Origin: Crossiella sp. SN42
Lineage (GTDB): Bacteria > Actinomycetota > Actinomycetes > Mycobacteriales > Pseudonocardiaceae
Length of the DNA: 64,000 nucleotides
Direction of reading: 5' to 3'
Assembly: GCF_023897065.1 (NCBI RefSeq)
Contig: NZ_JAMHIV010000009.1
Location: forward strand, 124,001 to 188,000
The notes beneath the pieces are model-generated. The model had not been told where the DNA came from and searched no databases. It saw only the letters and a list, made by a program, of their open reading frames with translations. Positions 8,393 through 16,539 of this stretch are shown here, piece after piece. A program made the position numbers and the translations under genes. Numbering within the stretch: the first letter of the stretch is position 1; each line of letters opens with the position of its first letter.

Positions 8393-8772
8393 GTCGAGGG
8401 GTCCTCCACGAATTCCTGGTAGTCGCGCTCGATGCGCTCCGCGCCGCGCACGTACAGCCAGCCGATGAGCAGCAGCACCGGGTAGACCCCGCCGCCCAGG
8501 ATCAGCCATGGCACCCGCACGCCGAACAGCTCGGCCGCGCGGCTGGCCGGGACCAGCTCGAACAGCACCGGCAGCAGGCCGAGCGGCAGGCCGACGGCCA
8601 GGCAGACCGCGATCCCGGCGCGCAGCTGGCTGCGGATGAGCGCGCGCAGCGACACCTCGTCCAGGGTGGCCTTGTCCTCCCGCCCGATCCGGGCGGCCCG
8701 GCGCGGCCGGGCCGACCTGGTGCGCGGGCCGGTGACCACCACCCGCCGGGGTGGCTGGCGCGGCTCGGTCAC
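8389..8772 (-). CDS. DUF485-like small membrane partner of the symporter
   Basis: 127 residues. The N-terminus is basic and proline/arginine-rich; two hydrophobic segments follow (AGIAVCLAVGLPLGLLPVL and LILGGGVYPVLLLIGWLYV), then a charged end ERIERDYQEFVED. Small two-helix proteins of this kind regularly precede ActP/MctC-type symporter genes, and the GTGA overlap with the symporter implies coupled translation and a fixed ratio. It has no catalytic motif. Its start lies downstream of a CRP/GlxR-like palindrome. Confidence 0.8.
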   Translation of the reverse strand: MTEPRQPPRRVVVTGPRTRSARPRRAARIGREDKATLDEVSLRALIRSQLRAGIAVCLAVGLPLGLLPVLFELVPASRAAELFGVRVPWLILGGGVYPVLLLIGWLYVRGAERIERDYQEFVEDPST

Positions 8773-8838
8773 GTCGAGGTTCTCCCCGTGGTCGCGGAGC
8801 GTGGTCAGGCGGTCACGGCGCTGACCCGGGTGGATGAT

Positions 8839-8857
8839 GCCGGGCCGGAAGCCCGGC
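8839..8857 (-). terminator. Hairpin after the LytTR regulator gene
   Basis: Perfect 7-bp stem GCCGGGC/GCCCGGC with a 5-base loop, 86 bases past the stop of the LytTR regulator and upstream of the symporter operon. There is no U-tract, which is usual for GC-rich actinomycetes. Termination is an inference. Confidence 0.4.
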
Positions 8858-8860
8858 GAA

Positions 8861-8876
8861 CGTGACCCAGGTCACG
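8861..8876. promoter_or_regulatory. CRP/GlxR-type operator upstream of the symporter operon
   Basis: CGTGACCCAGGTCACG is a perfect inverted repeat matching the actinobacterial CRP/GlxR consensus (C/T)GTGA-N6-TCAC(G/A). It lies 88 bases upstream of the DUF485-like start codon. The position suits regulation of an acetate transporter by cAMP-CRP. Confidence 0.65.
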
Positions 8877-8942
8877 GCCGAGTCTAAGGTTCGCCGATAT
8901 CAAGGCCAAACGGATCGAGGGAGCCCTCCGATCGGCGGCCGT

Positions 8943-9749
8943 TCATCTCGGCGGCTGCCGATCGGGCCGGGCCTGCCGCACCAGCAGGTCGCGCAGCTCG
9001 CGGGCGTGCCGCCGGCTCACCGGCAGCACCTGGGCACCGACCCGCACGCTGAGCTGCCCGGTGTCCAGCCGCAGCTCGTCGACGAACCGCAGCGACACCA
9101 GGTGGCTGCGGTGCACCCGGACGAACCCGGCGGCCCGCCAGCGCTCCTCCAGCTGGCCGAGCGAGGCGCGGATCAGGTGCGTCTCCTGCCCGGTGTGCAG
9201 CCGCGCGTAGTCCCCGCAGGCCTGCGCGTAGTGCACGTCGGCCAGCCGGACGAACCGGGTCAGCCCGCCCAGCTCGACCGGGATGACCTCATCCGGCGGC
9301 TCCTGCGCGACCGGGTGCGCGGCGCCGGTCGCGGCCGGCGGCCCGACCACGACGGGCTCGGCGCGTTCGGCCCGGACCCGCTCGGCGACCCGGCGCACCG
9401 CCTCGGCCAGCCGGGCGGCGCGGATCGGCTTGAGCACGTAGTCCACGGCCTTGAGCTCGAAGGCCTCGACCGCGAAGTCCTCGTAGGCGGTGACGAAGAC
9501 GACCAGCGGCGGGGTGCTGAACCGGGTCAGCAGCCTGGCCAGCTCCAGGCCGTCCAGGCCGGGCATGTGGATGTCCAGGAACACCGCGTCGAGGGTCTCG
9601 CCCTCCTTGGCCACCTGGTCGATCCGGCGCAACGCCTCCATCGCGCCCTCGGCGCCGTCGGCCTGCTCGATGCGGGCGTCGGCGCGCAGCATGTGCAGCA
9701 GCTCCTCCAGCAGCGGAGCCTCATCGTCGACCGCCAGCACACGTAGCAT
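8943..9749 (-). CDS. LytTR-family response regulator
   Basis: 268 residues. The receiver domain occupies residues 1-120: acidic pocket VDDE, phosphoacceptor in AVFLDIHMPGLDG, Thr in FVTAYED and Lys in YVLKPI. A Pro/Ala-rich linker follows, then a LytTR DNA-binding domain at residues about 155-255 (FVRLADVHYAQACGDYARLH, FVRVHRSHLVSL). It is the natural partner of the LytS-like kinase two genes downstream. It is transcribed toward the symporter operon but separated from it by a hairpin and a promoter region, so it may have its own transcript. Targets probably include the symporter operon. Confidence 0.92.
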   Translation of the reverse strand: MLRVLAVDDEAPLLEELLHMLRADARIEQADGAEGAMEALRRIDQVAKEGETLDAVFLDIHMPGLDGLELARLLTRFSTPPLVVFVTAYEDFAVEAFELKAVDYVLKPIRAARLAEAVRRVAERVRAERAEPVVVGPPAATGAAHPVAQEPPDEVIPVELGGLTRFVRLADVHYAQACGDYARLHTGQETHLIRASLGQLEERWRAAGFVRVHRSHLVSLRFVDELRLDTGQLSVRVGAQVLPVSRRHARELRDLLVRQARPDRQPPR

Positions 9750-9779
9750 CTTCGGTACTGTATCGACCTGATCAAACGA

Positions 9780-11060
9780 TCAGTAGCGGGTGGCCAGGAG
9801 TTTGTGACCGCTGTTGGCGAAATGCCGCCGGATCAGGTCCTGGGCGTAACCGAGCACGCATTCGACCAGCTCGAAGGCGGGTAGCCCGCCCAGGTGGTAG
9901 GTGCGCCGCTGACCTTGCAGGGCCTCCAGCCGGTCCAGCGCGCCCGCGGCCAGGTCGGCGGAGCCGAAGTGCGGCATGAACCGCCAGCGGCGCTGCAAGT
10001 GCAGCCGGTGCAGGTGTCCGCCCCAGGCGCTGACATCGGTGCGCAGCAGGTCGGCCACCGCCGGTCCGTCCAGGTCGGCGCGGCCGTAGGCGTGGCAGGC
10101 CAGCACGTCCTGGTCCGGGTGGCGGCGGTGGAAGGACACGCAGCGGCCGATGCCGGCCGAGCTGTCCAGGTGCGGCCGGACGAGGGTGTGCGCGCCCTCG
10201 GGCAGACCGGTGATGGTGCCCAGGGTGGTGTAGAGGTCGAGGTGGCGGATCCGCGCGGCCAGTGCGCGTTCCTCCTCGGTGGCGTCCAGCACCGGCAGCA
10301 CCTCCGGCAGCGGCACGGTGAGCACCAGGTCGTCGACCAGCAGCGGCGCCCCGTCCACGATGATCCGCACGCCGTCCGGGCCGCGGGTGATGCGCTCGAC
10401 CCGGACGCCACGGCGGACCTCCGGCAGCTCCGCGGCCACCCGCTGCCACAGCGCGCCGAAGCCGCCGTCGATGGTGCGCACCGGCTCCGCGCCGGCCGCC
10501 ATACCGGTGAGCTCGGCGTACTTGACGAGGTAGAGCGCGGGCAGGTCCAGGTCAAGATGGCCGTAGCCCGCCGCGGTGTAGCCGGGGCCGAAGACCTCGG
10601 CGAGCGCGGTGAGCCGGTACTCGGCCAGCCAGCGCCGGGCGGGCACGGCCAGCGCGCGGGCGGAGTGCGCGAGCCCGGGTTCGGCGATGCGCGGGAACTG
10701 CTCGGCGCGGATCCGCCGGTAGCGGGCCAGGGTCTCGCGGCACAGCGGATCGGGCCGGTGGGGGCGGCTCCGGCCGGTCGCGGGGTCGAACACCAGCGGC
10801 GGGCCGGTGTCGGTGCTGCTCAGGCCCAGTTCCTCGACCAGTGCGGCCAGCCGGTGGTGGCCGGGGGAGTAGCCGTGCCCGCCGAGGTCGTGCGCCCGGC
10901 CGTCTATCTCTGCCGCGGCGCACTGCCCGGCCACCGAATGCCTGGCCTCCAGCACGGTCACCCGGTGCCCGGCCCTGGTCAGCTCACGTGCGGCGGCCAG
11001 CCCGCTGGCGCCGGCGCCGAGCACGGCGACCGAACGCGCGTGCTCGAAGTCTGCGGGCAT
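9780..11060 (-). CDS. FAD-dependent oxidoreductase (flavin amine-oxidase-like)
   Basis: 426 residues from the ATG at 11060. A dinucleotide-binding Rossmann motif VLGAGASGLAAARELTRAG followed by VTVLEA is at the N-terminus, then a GGHGYSPGHH stretch typical of NAD(P)/FAD amine-oxidase-like enzymes. The C-terminal region contains GGLPAFELVECVLGYAQDLI. I chose 11060 because GAGGGA lies five bases upstream; the ATG at 11117 adds 19 residues but has no visible ribosome-binding site. No partner gene gives away the substrate. The stop is 30 bases from the LytTR regulator start on the same strand, so cotranscription is possible. Confidence 0.85.
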   Translation of the reverse strand: MPADFEHARSVAVLGAGASGLAAARELTRAGHRVTVLEARHSVAGQCAAAEIDGRAHDLGGHGYSPGHHRLAALVEELGLSSTDTGPPLVFDPATGRSRPHRPDPLCRETLARYRRIRAEQFPRIAEPGLAHSARALAVPARRWLAEYRLTALAEVFGPGYTAAGYGHLDLDLPALYLVKYAELTGMAAGAEPVRTIDGGFGALWQRVAAELPEVRRGVRVERITRGPDGVRIIVDGAPLLVDDLVLTVPLPEVLPVLDATEEERALAARIRHLDLYTTLGTITGLPEGAHTLVRPHLDSSAGIGRCVSFHRRHPDQDVLACHAYGRADLDGPAVADLLRTDVSAWGGHLHRLHLQRRWRFMPHFGSADLAAGALDRLEALQGQRRTYHLGGLPAFELVECVLGYAQDLIRRHFANSGHKLLATRY

Positions 11061-11660
11061 GAGATCCCTCGGTGTGTTCACGCGGTGGCCGGAGAAGAAT
11101 GACTCCGCGGTCAGCATGACGGAAGCGTCTGCTCGCTTTCCAGTTCCGCACCCGATCGGGTGAGTCGGATGGGAATTGCGGTTCCGCCGCGATCCGCAAA
11201 CCGTGGGTAATCCCGGTGTTAGCCGAGCGTTGCCGCAGGTGGCTCCAGGTGGAGTAAGGTCAACTCCGGCGAAGGTCGATTCACTTTCAACTATCTGTGG
11301 ATGAGACCGATGAACGGTGAAAATGACCGTTCATCGGCAAATCTGGGCCATTCATCGGCGCTATGGTTCATTGACGGCGCGCTGGCGGGAACATGTCATT
11401 CCACCAGCCGCTATCGTGCGAAATCCGTTCCCCGCCCCGCTGGCGCCGCCGGTGACTCCCACCGATCCGGCCGAGCCGCCGCGGACCCGTGGCCCGTACG
11501 GGAGGGGAGCGGACCGCATGCCGCCGCCCGCTTCCTGCCCCAGTGCCGGAAGCGGGCGGTGGCTTCCGGCGGGCAACGATGTTTCCCGGTCACTCACCAC
11601 AGTGGACCGCACGTGGCAGGATCGGCTCAGCTGAAACCGGTGCGGGTGAGGAGGCGTGAC
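11061..11660. other. Gene-free stretch between divergent oxidoreductase and diguanylate cyclase
   Basis: About 600 bases. Apart from the perfect inverted repeat at 11307-11337 and the ribosome-binding site GGAGG at about 11650, I see nothing I can name. Open frames cross it but lack codon bias and start signals. Confidence 0.5.
11307..11337. repeat. Perfect 12-bp inverted repeat with 7-base loop
   Basis: Arms CCGATGAACGGT and ACCGTTCATCGG flank GAAAATG. A further TTCATCGG half-copy lies just downstream at about 11350. It sits in the divergent promoter region and could be an operator or a transcript hairpin. Confidence 0.7.
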
Positions 11661-13160
11661 ATGTCGGCAGACGCGGTCACCTCGTCCGACGCGGCCGCGC
11701 CGGACCGGATGCGGGAGCTGATCAGGGAAGGCGCGCTGAGCGAGGCCATCGCGCTGGCCGACGCGGTGATCGCCCGCGCCGAGGAGCCCGCGATCGTCGG
11801 CCGCTCGCTGCTGATGAAGCTGGGCTGCCTGATGATGGACGGCCACCGGCTGGAGGCCGTCTCCGTGGCCGACCAGGCCTTCGACGTGGTGCTGGCCAGC
11901 GGCGACCCGGCGCTGATGGGCGAGTTGTACGCGCTGGCCGCCTACGTCGCGCTGACCGAGGGCTCGGTGGACCGCTGTGTCCGGCACCTGGTCCGCGGCT
12001 CGCGCACGATGGAGCTGGTGACCAGGGCGGACACCATCGCCGCCGACGCGTGGGCGGACCTGGCGATCACCTATTCCATCGCGGGTTTCCACAACCAGGC
12101 GATGCTGGCCTCGGTGCGCGCCCGCAACACCGCGGCCGCGGCCGGGCTGCCGCCGGAGGAGTACCTGATCCCGGAGATCCCGCTGCGCTGCGCGGTGTCG
12201 CTGGACCACCGCGGCGACGAGCAGGGCGCGCGGGACATGCTGCGCACCGCGGTGTCGCTGGCCAGGCAGTGCCAGCCGGGCAGTGAGCTGCGCCCGGCCG
12301 ACTACCCCTTCTACCGCTACGCCAGCGCCCGGCTGACCGCGCTCGGCGAACCGGTCCAGCTGACCATGGCCGAGGTGTTGCTGGAGGGCCACGAGGCCGC
12401 TGACCTGGGCGCGCTGGCCCAGGTGTGCGACGCGATCGCGGCAGGCCGCCCGCTGGACGCGCTGGCCAGGCTGGACTCGATGACCCTGGTCGCCAACACC
12501 CTCGGCCCGGCCGAGCTGTTCCGGCTGCGCGCGCTGGCCTACGCCGCCGCCGGGGACCACCGCGCCGCGCACACCGCCGACCGGCAGGCGTTCAAGCTGG
12601 CCGGTGAGCACCCGTCCCGGCTGGTCGACCGGTTCATCGAGGGCGTCGGCGCCCGGCTGGACCACGAGGACCTGCGCCGCGCGGTCGGCCGCTACGCCGC
12701 CGAGGCGCTCACCGACCCGCTCACCGGCCTGCCCAACCGGCGGCACCTGGAGCAGCGGCTGGCGATGATCGCCGAGCAGCGCGGCGCCGCGGCCATCGGC
12801 GTGATCGACCTGGACGGCTTCAAGACGGTCAACACCGTGCACGGCCACCTCTCCGGCGACCTGGTGCTGGAACGGGTCGCGGCGATCCTGTCCCGCACGG
12901 TGCGCCGCGGCGACTTCGTGGCCCGCTACGGTGGGGACGAGTTCGTCGCGCTGCTGCCGGAGACCAGCGTGACCGAGGCGGTGGAGATCGGCGGCAGGCT
13001 GGCCGCCGCGGTCGACGAGGAGGACTGGGAGGCGCTGGTCGCGGGCACCCCGATCTCGGTGACCATCGGCTGGGCGGACCTGGCGCATCCCGCCGAGCTG
13101 CCCACCGCGCTGGCCGAGGCCGACCGCGCCATGCTGGAGCTCAAGGGCGCCCGTCGCTGA
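11661..13160 (+). CDS. Diguanylate cyclase with TPR-like N-terminal region
   Basis: 499 residues. The C-terminal GGDEF domain begins near residue 345 (LTDPLTGLPNRRHLEQRL) and has an intact active site RYGGDEF at 423-428, so it should make c-di-GMP from two GTP. An allosteric I-site RxxD (RRGD) lies exactly five residues before GGDEF, predicting product inhibition. Residues about 15-330 are alanine-rich helices resembling a TPR/solenoid, a possible protein-interaction sensor; there are no membrane segments, so the enzyme is cytoplasmic. The start ATG at 11661 follows GAGGAGG by six bases; the open frame further upstream has no such signal. No EAL domain is present. Confidence 0.92.
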   Translation: MSADAVTSSDAAAPDRMRELIREGALSEAIALADAVIARAEEPAIVGRSLLMKLGCLMMDGHRLEAVSVADQAFDVVLASGDPALMGELYALAAYVALTEGSVDRCVRHLVRGSRTMELVTRADTIAADAWADLAITYSIAGFHNQAMLASVRARNTAAAAGLPPEEYLIPEIPLRCAVSLDHRGDEQGARDMLRTAVSLARQCQPGSELRPADYPFYRYASARLTALGEPVQLTMAEVLLEGHEAADLGALAQVCDAIAAGRPLDALARLDSMTLVANTLGPAELFRLRALAYAAAGDHRAAHTADRQAFKLAGEHPSRLVDRFIEGVGARLDHEDLRRAVGRYAAEALTDPLTGLPNRRHLEQRLAMIAEQRGAAAIGVIDLDGFKTVNTVHGHLSGDLVLERVAAILSRTVRRGDFVARYGGDEFVALLPETSVTEAVEIGGRLAAAVDEEDWEALVAGTPISVTIGWADLAHPAELPTALAEADRAMLELKGARR

Positions 13161-13193
13161 CACCGGCGCCCCGCCGACGCCAGGGAGTCCGCC

Positions 13194-14330
13194 GTGCCGG
13201 GACCGACCAGCCACGCCGAGCACATCGCCGAGATCCGCGCGGTCTGCCGGGCCGGGGAGGCCGTGCTGGGCGCCTTCGCGCGGGTGGACCGGGGCTGGTT
13301 CATCCCGCGCCGGATGTGGTGCTCCCCGCGCGGCAGGCAGCCGCGGCCGGTGGACCTGCTGACCGACCCGGAGCTGTGGCGGGAGTGCGTGTACGGCGAC
13401 ACCGTGGTGGTGACCCAGTTCGACGACGGCGCGACCCGCTGGCCGAAGGTCGGCCGGGTGGCCACCAGCAGCGCCTCCCAGCCTCGCCTGGTGGTGGACA
13501 TGCTGGACCGGCTGCGGCTGATCCGCGGCCAGCGGGTGCTGGAGATCGGCGCGGGCACCGGCTACAACGCGGCCCTGCTGGCCGAACTGGTCGGCCCGCA
13601 CCAGGTGACCACGGTCGAACTGGACCCCACCCTCGCCGAGATCGCCGCCGCCAACCTGACCCGCACCGGCCATCCGGTGCACGTGACCTGCGCCGACGGC
13701 ACCCTGGGCTGCCCGGAGCGGGCCCCGTTCGACCGGGTGGTCGCCACGGTCGCCGCGGTCGGCGACGGCCTGCCGTACCCCTGGGTCGAGCAGACCCGCC
13801 CCGGCGGCATGATCCTCACCCCGTGGGGCAACGCCTTCGACAACGGCGTGCTGCTGGAACTGACCGTGCGCCCCGACGGCACCGCCGCGGGCCCGGTGGT
13901 CGGCGGCGTGGCCTTCATGCAGCTGCGCGGCCAGCGCCTGTTCACCGGCGACGCGGCCGGTCACGCCGAGCTCGCCGACACCGGCGCCCCGCGCACCAGC
14001 GCGGTGCCCCCCGGCGAGGTGGCCTTCGGCGAAGGCGTCTTCGGCATCGGCCTGCGCCTGCCGGAGGTCGGCTGCGAGATCAGCTACACCGGCGAACACG
14101 ACTACGAGATCCTGCTCCACCACGCCGCCAGCGGCTCCGCGGCCATCGCCGAGGTCCGGGACGGCACGGTCGAGGTGCGCGAGGCCGGCCCCCGCCCGCT
14201 GTGGACCGAGGTCGAGGCGGCACACCGCTGGTGGGTGGAACGGGGCCGGCCGGGACCACGCCGCTTCGGCGTCACCGTCACTCCCGAGGGGCAGACGGTG
14301 TGGCTGGACCGCGAGTCGAACCCGATCTGA
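13194..14330 (+). CDS. PCMT-like SAM-dependent methyltransferase
   Basis: 378 residues, GTG start behind AGGGAG. The SAM-binding motif VLEIGAGTGYNAALLAELVG is at about residues 112-131, followed by VTTVELDPTLAEIA, the pattern of protein-L-isoaspartate O-methyltransferase. TSSASQPRLVVDMLDRL just before it is also typical of that family. The extra 150-residue C-terminal region is longer than in classic repair PCMTs. Related actinobacterial proteins include lanthipeptide-associated methyltransferases, but no precursor or cyclase gene is here. Follows the cyclase by 33 bases and is probably cotranscribed. Confidence 0.85.
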   Translation: MPGPTSHAEHIAEIRAVCRAGEAVLGAFARVDRGWFIPRRMWCSPRGRQPRPVDLLTDPELWRECVYGDTVVVTQFDDGATRWPKVGRVATSSASQPRLVVDMLDRLRLIRGQRVLEIGAGTGYNAALLAELVGPHQVTTVELDPTLAEIAAANLTRTGHPVHVTCADGTLGCPERAPFDRVVATVAAVGDGLPYPWVEQTRPGGMILTPWGNAFDNGVLLELTVRPDGTAAGPVVGGVAFMQLRGQRLFTGDAAGHAELADTGAPRTSAVPPGEVAFGEGVFGIGLRLPEVGCEISYTGEHDYEILLHHAASGSAAIAEVRDGTVEVREAGPRPLWTEVEAAHRWWVERGRPGPRRFGVTVTPEGQTVWLDRESNPI

Positions 14331-14442
14331 CAACCGGCTGCGGTGCTGCCCTCAGCCACTGGTCTAACCGATCATCCGGGTTTCCAAGAGGGACAATAAT
14401 GTCAATATGGGGCATAGACACCATGATCCGGCCGTGGCGAAG

Positions 14443-14976
14443 ATGCACGGGTCCGTTGAGACAACGATAGGAATATCGCACGGATTGTTCGAGATCTGGT
14501 CACGGGGGCTCGTCGAGCCTCCGTGCTTCTCGTTCGCCGAGCCTGGTCTGCTGCTGCACTGCGTTGACGACGCGATCGCGCTGACCAGCAAGTTGGCCAG
14601 CGGTCAAAGATCAGCAGTTCGGTTGGAAGCGTGGGACGCCGAGCCGCCACATCCGCACGGCACGTGGGATGAACAGGCCGAAGCGGAGATGGTGCTGACC
14701 TTGGCAACGGTGGAGTTGTTCGGGGTGACCGCGGGGCATCCCACCGGTGATCCACTCGAACTCGGCTTGCCTGGCCGTTATCAGGTTCGCGCATTCCGGA
14801 GCAGGTCTGAGGGGCTCGTATCCGGCGATGGATCAACTCAGGATACGGAGCGCTTTCTCGTGCAGTTCTGGCCCGGCCGTCGACTCACCGCCGATATTGG
14901 GCAAAGGCTGGCCGAGGCTACTGATGTGCATGATCAGATCAGGCAGTGGGCCAGGCAACGCGAGTCCCGGTCCTGA
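14443..14976 (+). CDS. Hypothetical protein of lower GC content
   Basis: I do not recognise this gene. About 177 residues from the ATG at 14443 (an in-frame ATG at 14407 would add 12). The protein is soluble, with no signal peptide or membrane helix; distinctive segments are LFEIWSRGLVEPPCFSFAEP, EAEMVLTLATVELFGVTAG and FLVQFWPGRRLTADIGQRL. Base composition and codon use look less GC-biased than the flanking genes, suggesting acquisition. A well-placed AGAGGGA points at an ATG at 14399 in a different frame that stops after 23 codons at 14470, so translation initiation here is uncertain. An immunity-type role is possible but unsupported. Confidence 0.5.
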   Translation: MHGSVETTIGISHGLFEIWSRGLVEPPCFSFAEPGLLLHCVDDAIALTSKLASGQRSAVRLEAWDAEPPHPHGTWDEQAEAEMVLTLATVELFGVTAGHPTGDPLELGLPGRYQVRAFRSRSEGLVSGDGSTQDTERFLVQFWPGRRLTADIGQRLAEATDVHDQIRQWARQRESRS

Positions 14977-15090
14977 ATTTCAGCTGGGCAGGCCAGGCCG
15001 AGCGGCGATGTCGGACCGGCTGTCTAGACTTCGAGCCACGCCTCGAACGCCCGTTCGAGACCCGGATCGGTGCAGGTGGGGAGGTGCCGG

Positions 15091-16374
15091 ATGGGCCGGA
15101 GCGGGGACCTGCCGCGCGGTCTGGTCGACAAGTACAAGGCGCGTGATGGCGCCTGGCCGGAGGACGCCGGCTGTCCGATCCTGCACGTGGACATGGACGC
15201 CTTCTACGCCTCGGCCGAGATCAGGGAGCGGCCCGAGCTCAAGGACGTGCCGGTCGTGGTCGGTGGCACCGGCAACCGTGGTGTGGTGTCCTCGGCCAAC
15301 TACCTGGCCCGCACCTTCGGCGTCCGTTCGGCGATGCCGACCAGCCGGGCCAGGGCGCTGTGTCCGAAGGCGGTGTTCATCCCGCCGAACTTCACCCTGT
15401 ACACGGCGGTTTCGGCCGGGGTGATGGCGATCTTCCGCGACTTCACCCCGCTGGTGGAGCCGCTGAGCCTGGACGAGGCGTTCCTCGACGTGCGCGGCGC
15501 GCTGCGCAGGCTGCGGATGACTCCCGGCCGCATTGGCGAGGAGATCCGGGCCAGGGTGGAGGCTGAGCACGGCATCACCTGCTCGGTCGGGGTCGGCTCG
15601 ACCAAGTTCGTCGCCAAGCTCGCCTCCGGGCTGTGCAAGCCCGACGGCATGCTGGTGGTGCCCAAGACGGACGTGCTGGCGTTCTTGCGGCCGCTGCCGG
15701 TCTCCGCGCTGTGGGGCGTCGGCAAGCGCACCGAGGAACGCCTGGTCGACCGTGGTCTGCACACCGTGGCCGACCTCGCGGAGACCCCGCTGGCCCGGCT
15801 GCGCCGCATCGTCGGCAACGCCCAGGCTGAGCACCTGCACAGTCTGGCCAACGGGCATGACACGCGGGCCGTGGTGCCCGAGTCGCCGGAGAAGTCGATC
15901 GGCGCCGAGGAGACCTTCGAGGTCGACCACCACGACCGCGCGGTGTTGCGCCGGGAGCTGCTCCGGCTCTCCGAGCGGACGGCGGCCTCGCTGCGGAGCC
16001 GGGGACTGCGCGGGCGGACCGTGTCGATCAAGGTGCGGTTCGCCGACTTCAGCACGATCACCCGCGCCCGCACGCTGCCGCTGCCCACCGACGTCACCCA
16101 GGAGATCTACCGTCTGGCCTGCCAGCTGCTGGAGGAGCAGACCCCGCCGGGGCCGGTCCGGTTGATCGGGGTGCGGGTGGAGCAGCTGGACGACCACGGC
16201 GGCGCGGGCGACCAGCTGACCTTCGACGAACCCGAACGCGGCTGGCGTGAGGCTGACCAAGCCGCCGACGCCGCCCGCGCCAAGTTCGGCGGGGCGGCGA
16301 TCAAGCCGGCTTCCCTGCTCGGCGCCGCGCCGCAGCGGGCCGATGTGACCAGACCCCGGATGGCCAGGGACTAG
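15091..16374 (+). CDS. dinB: DNA polymerase IV (Y-family)
   Basis: 427 residues. Translesion polymerase: HVDMDAFYASAE near residue 32 holds the first catalytic Asp and the FY steric gate, LSLDEAFLDV near 130 the second acidic pair, TCSVGVGSTKFVAKLAS the palm loop, then the helix-hairpin-helix thumb (LWGVGKRTEERL) and the little-finger domain. The start ATG at 15091 has GGGGAGG seven bases upstream; an earlier in-frame GTG lacks it. No clamp-binding QLSLF motif is obvious except DQLTFDEP near residue 380, which fits the QL[TS]F type. The stop codon lies inside the first bases of the palindromic element downstream. Confidence 0.95.
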   Translation: MGRSGDLPRGLVDKYKARDGAWPEDAGCPILHVDMDAFYASAEIRERPELKDVPVVVGGTGNRGVVSSANYLARTFGVRSAMPTSRARALCPKAVFIPPNFTLYTAVSAGVMAIFRDFTPLVEPLSLDEAFLDVRGALRRLRMTPGRIGEEIRARVEAEHGITCSVGVGSTKFVAKLASGLCKPDGMLVVPKTDVLAFLRPLPVSALWGVGKRTEERLVDRGLHTVADLAETPLARLRRIVGNAQAEHLHSLANGHDTRAVVPESPEKSIGAEETFEVDHHDRAVLRRELLRLSERTAASLRSRGLRGRTVSIKVRFADFSTITRARTLPLPTDVTQEIYRLACQLLEEQTPPGPVRLIGVRVEQLDDHGGAGDQLTFDEPERGWREADQAADAARAKFGGAAIKPASLLGAAPQRADVTRPRMARD

Positions 16375-16534
16375 GGCGTGTCGTCACAGCCCCGCCAGCG
16401 GTAGCCGCGCCGGTTTGGTCGCTGGCGGCACGGCCGGAACGCCCGGATACACCCGGTATGGGGGCATGCCGGCCGTACCGCCAGCGACCAAACCGATCAC
16501 GACTCCCGCAGACGGGGCTGTGACGACACGCCCT
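16373..16534. mobile_element. 162-bp palindromic MITE-like element
   Basis: Outer arms of 22 bp are perfect inverted repeats (16373-16394 and 16513-16534, beginning AGGGCGTGTCGTCACAG). Inner arms of 27 bp (16411-16437 and 16469-16495, beginning CGGTTTGGTCGCTGG) match with one mismatch. There is no coding capacity. The left end overlaps the dinB stop codon; the right end is 5 bases from the convergent universal stress gene. CTAG (left) and CTCG (right) flank the GGCGTG ends, an imperfect candidate target duplication. It could instead be an unusually elaborate bidirectional terminator. Confidence 0.6.
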
Positions 16535-16539
16535 CGAGC

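Noticed and set aside
8821-8942. LytTR direct-repeat operator upstream of the symporter
   Set aside because: No pair of 9-bp direct repeats with the expected spacing was found; only the CRP-like palindrome stands out.
11301-11660. Long N-terminal extension of the diguanylate cyclase
   Set aside because: The 120-codon extension crosses the inverted repeat and lacks codon bias; GAGGAGG before 11661 marks the start.
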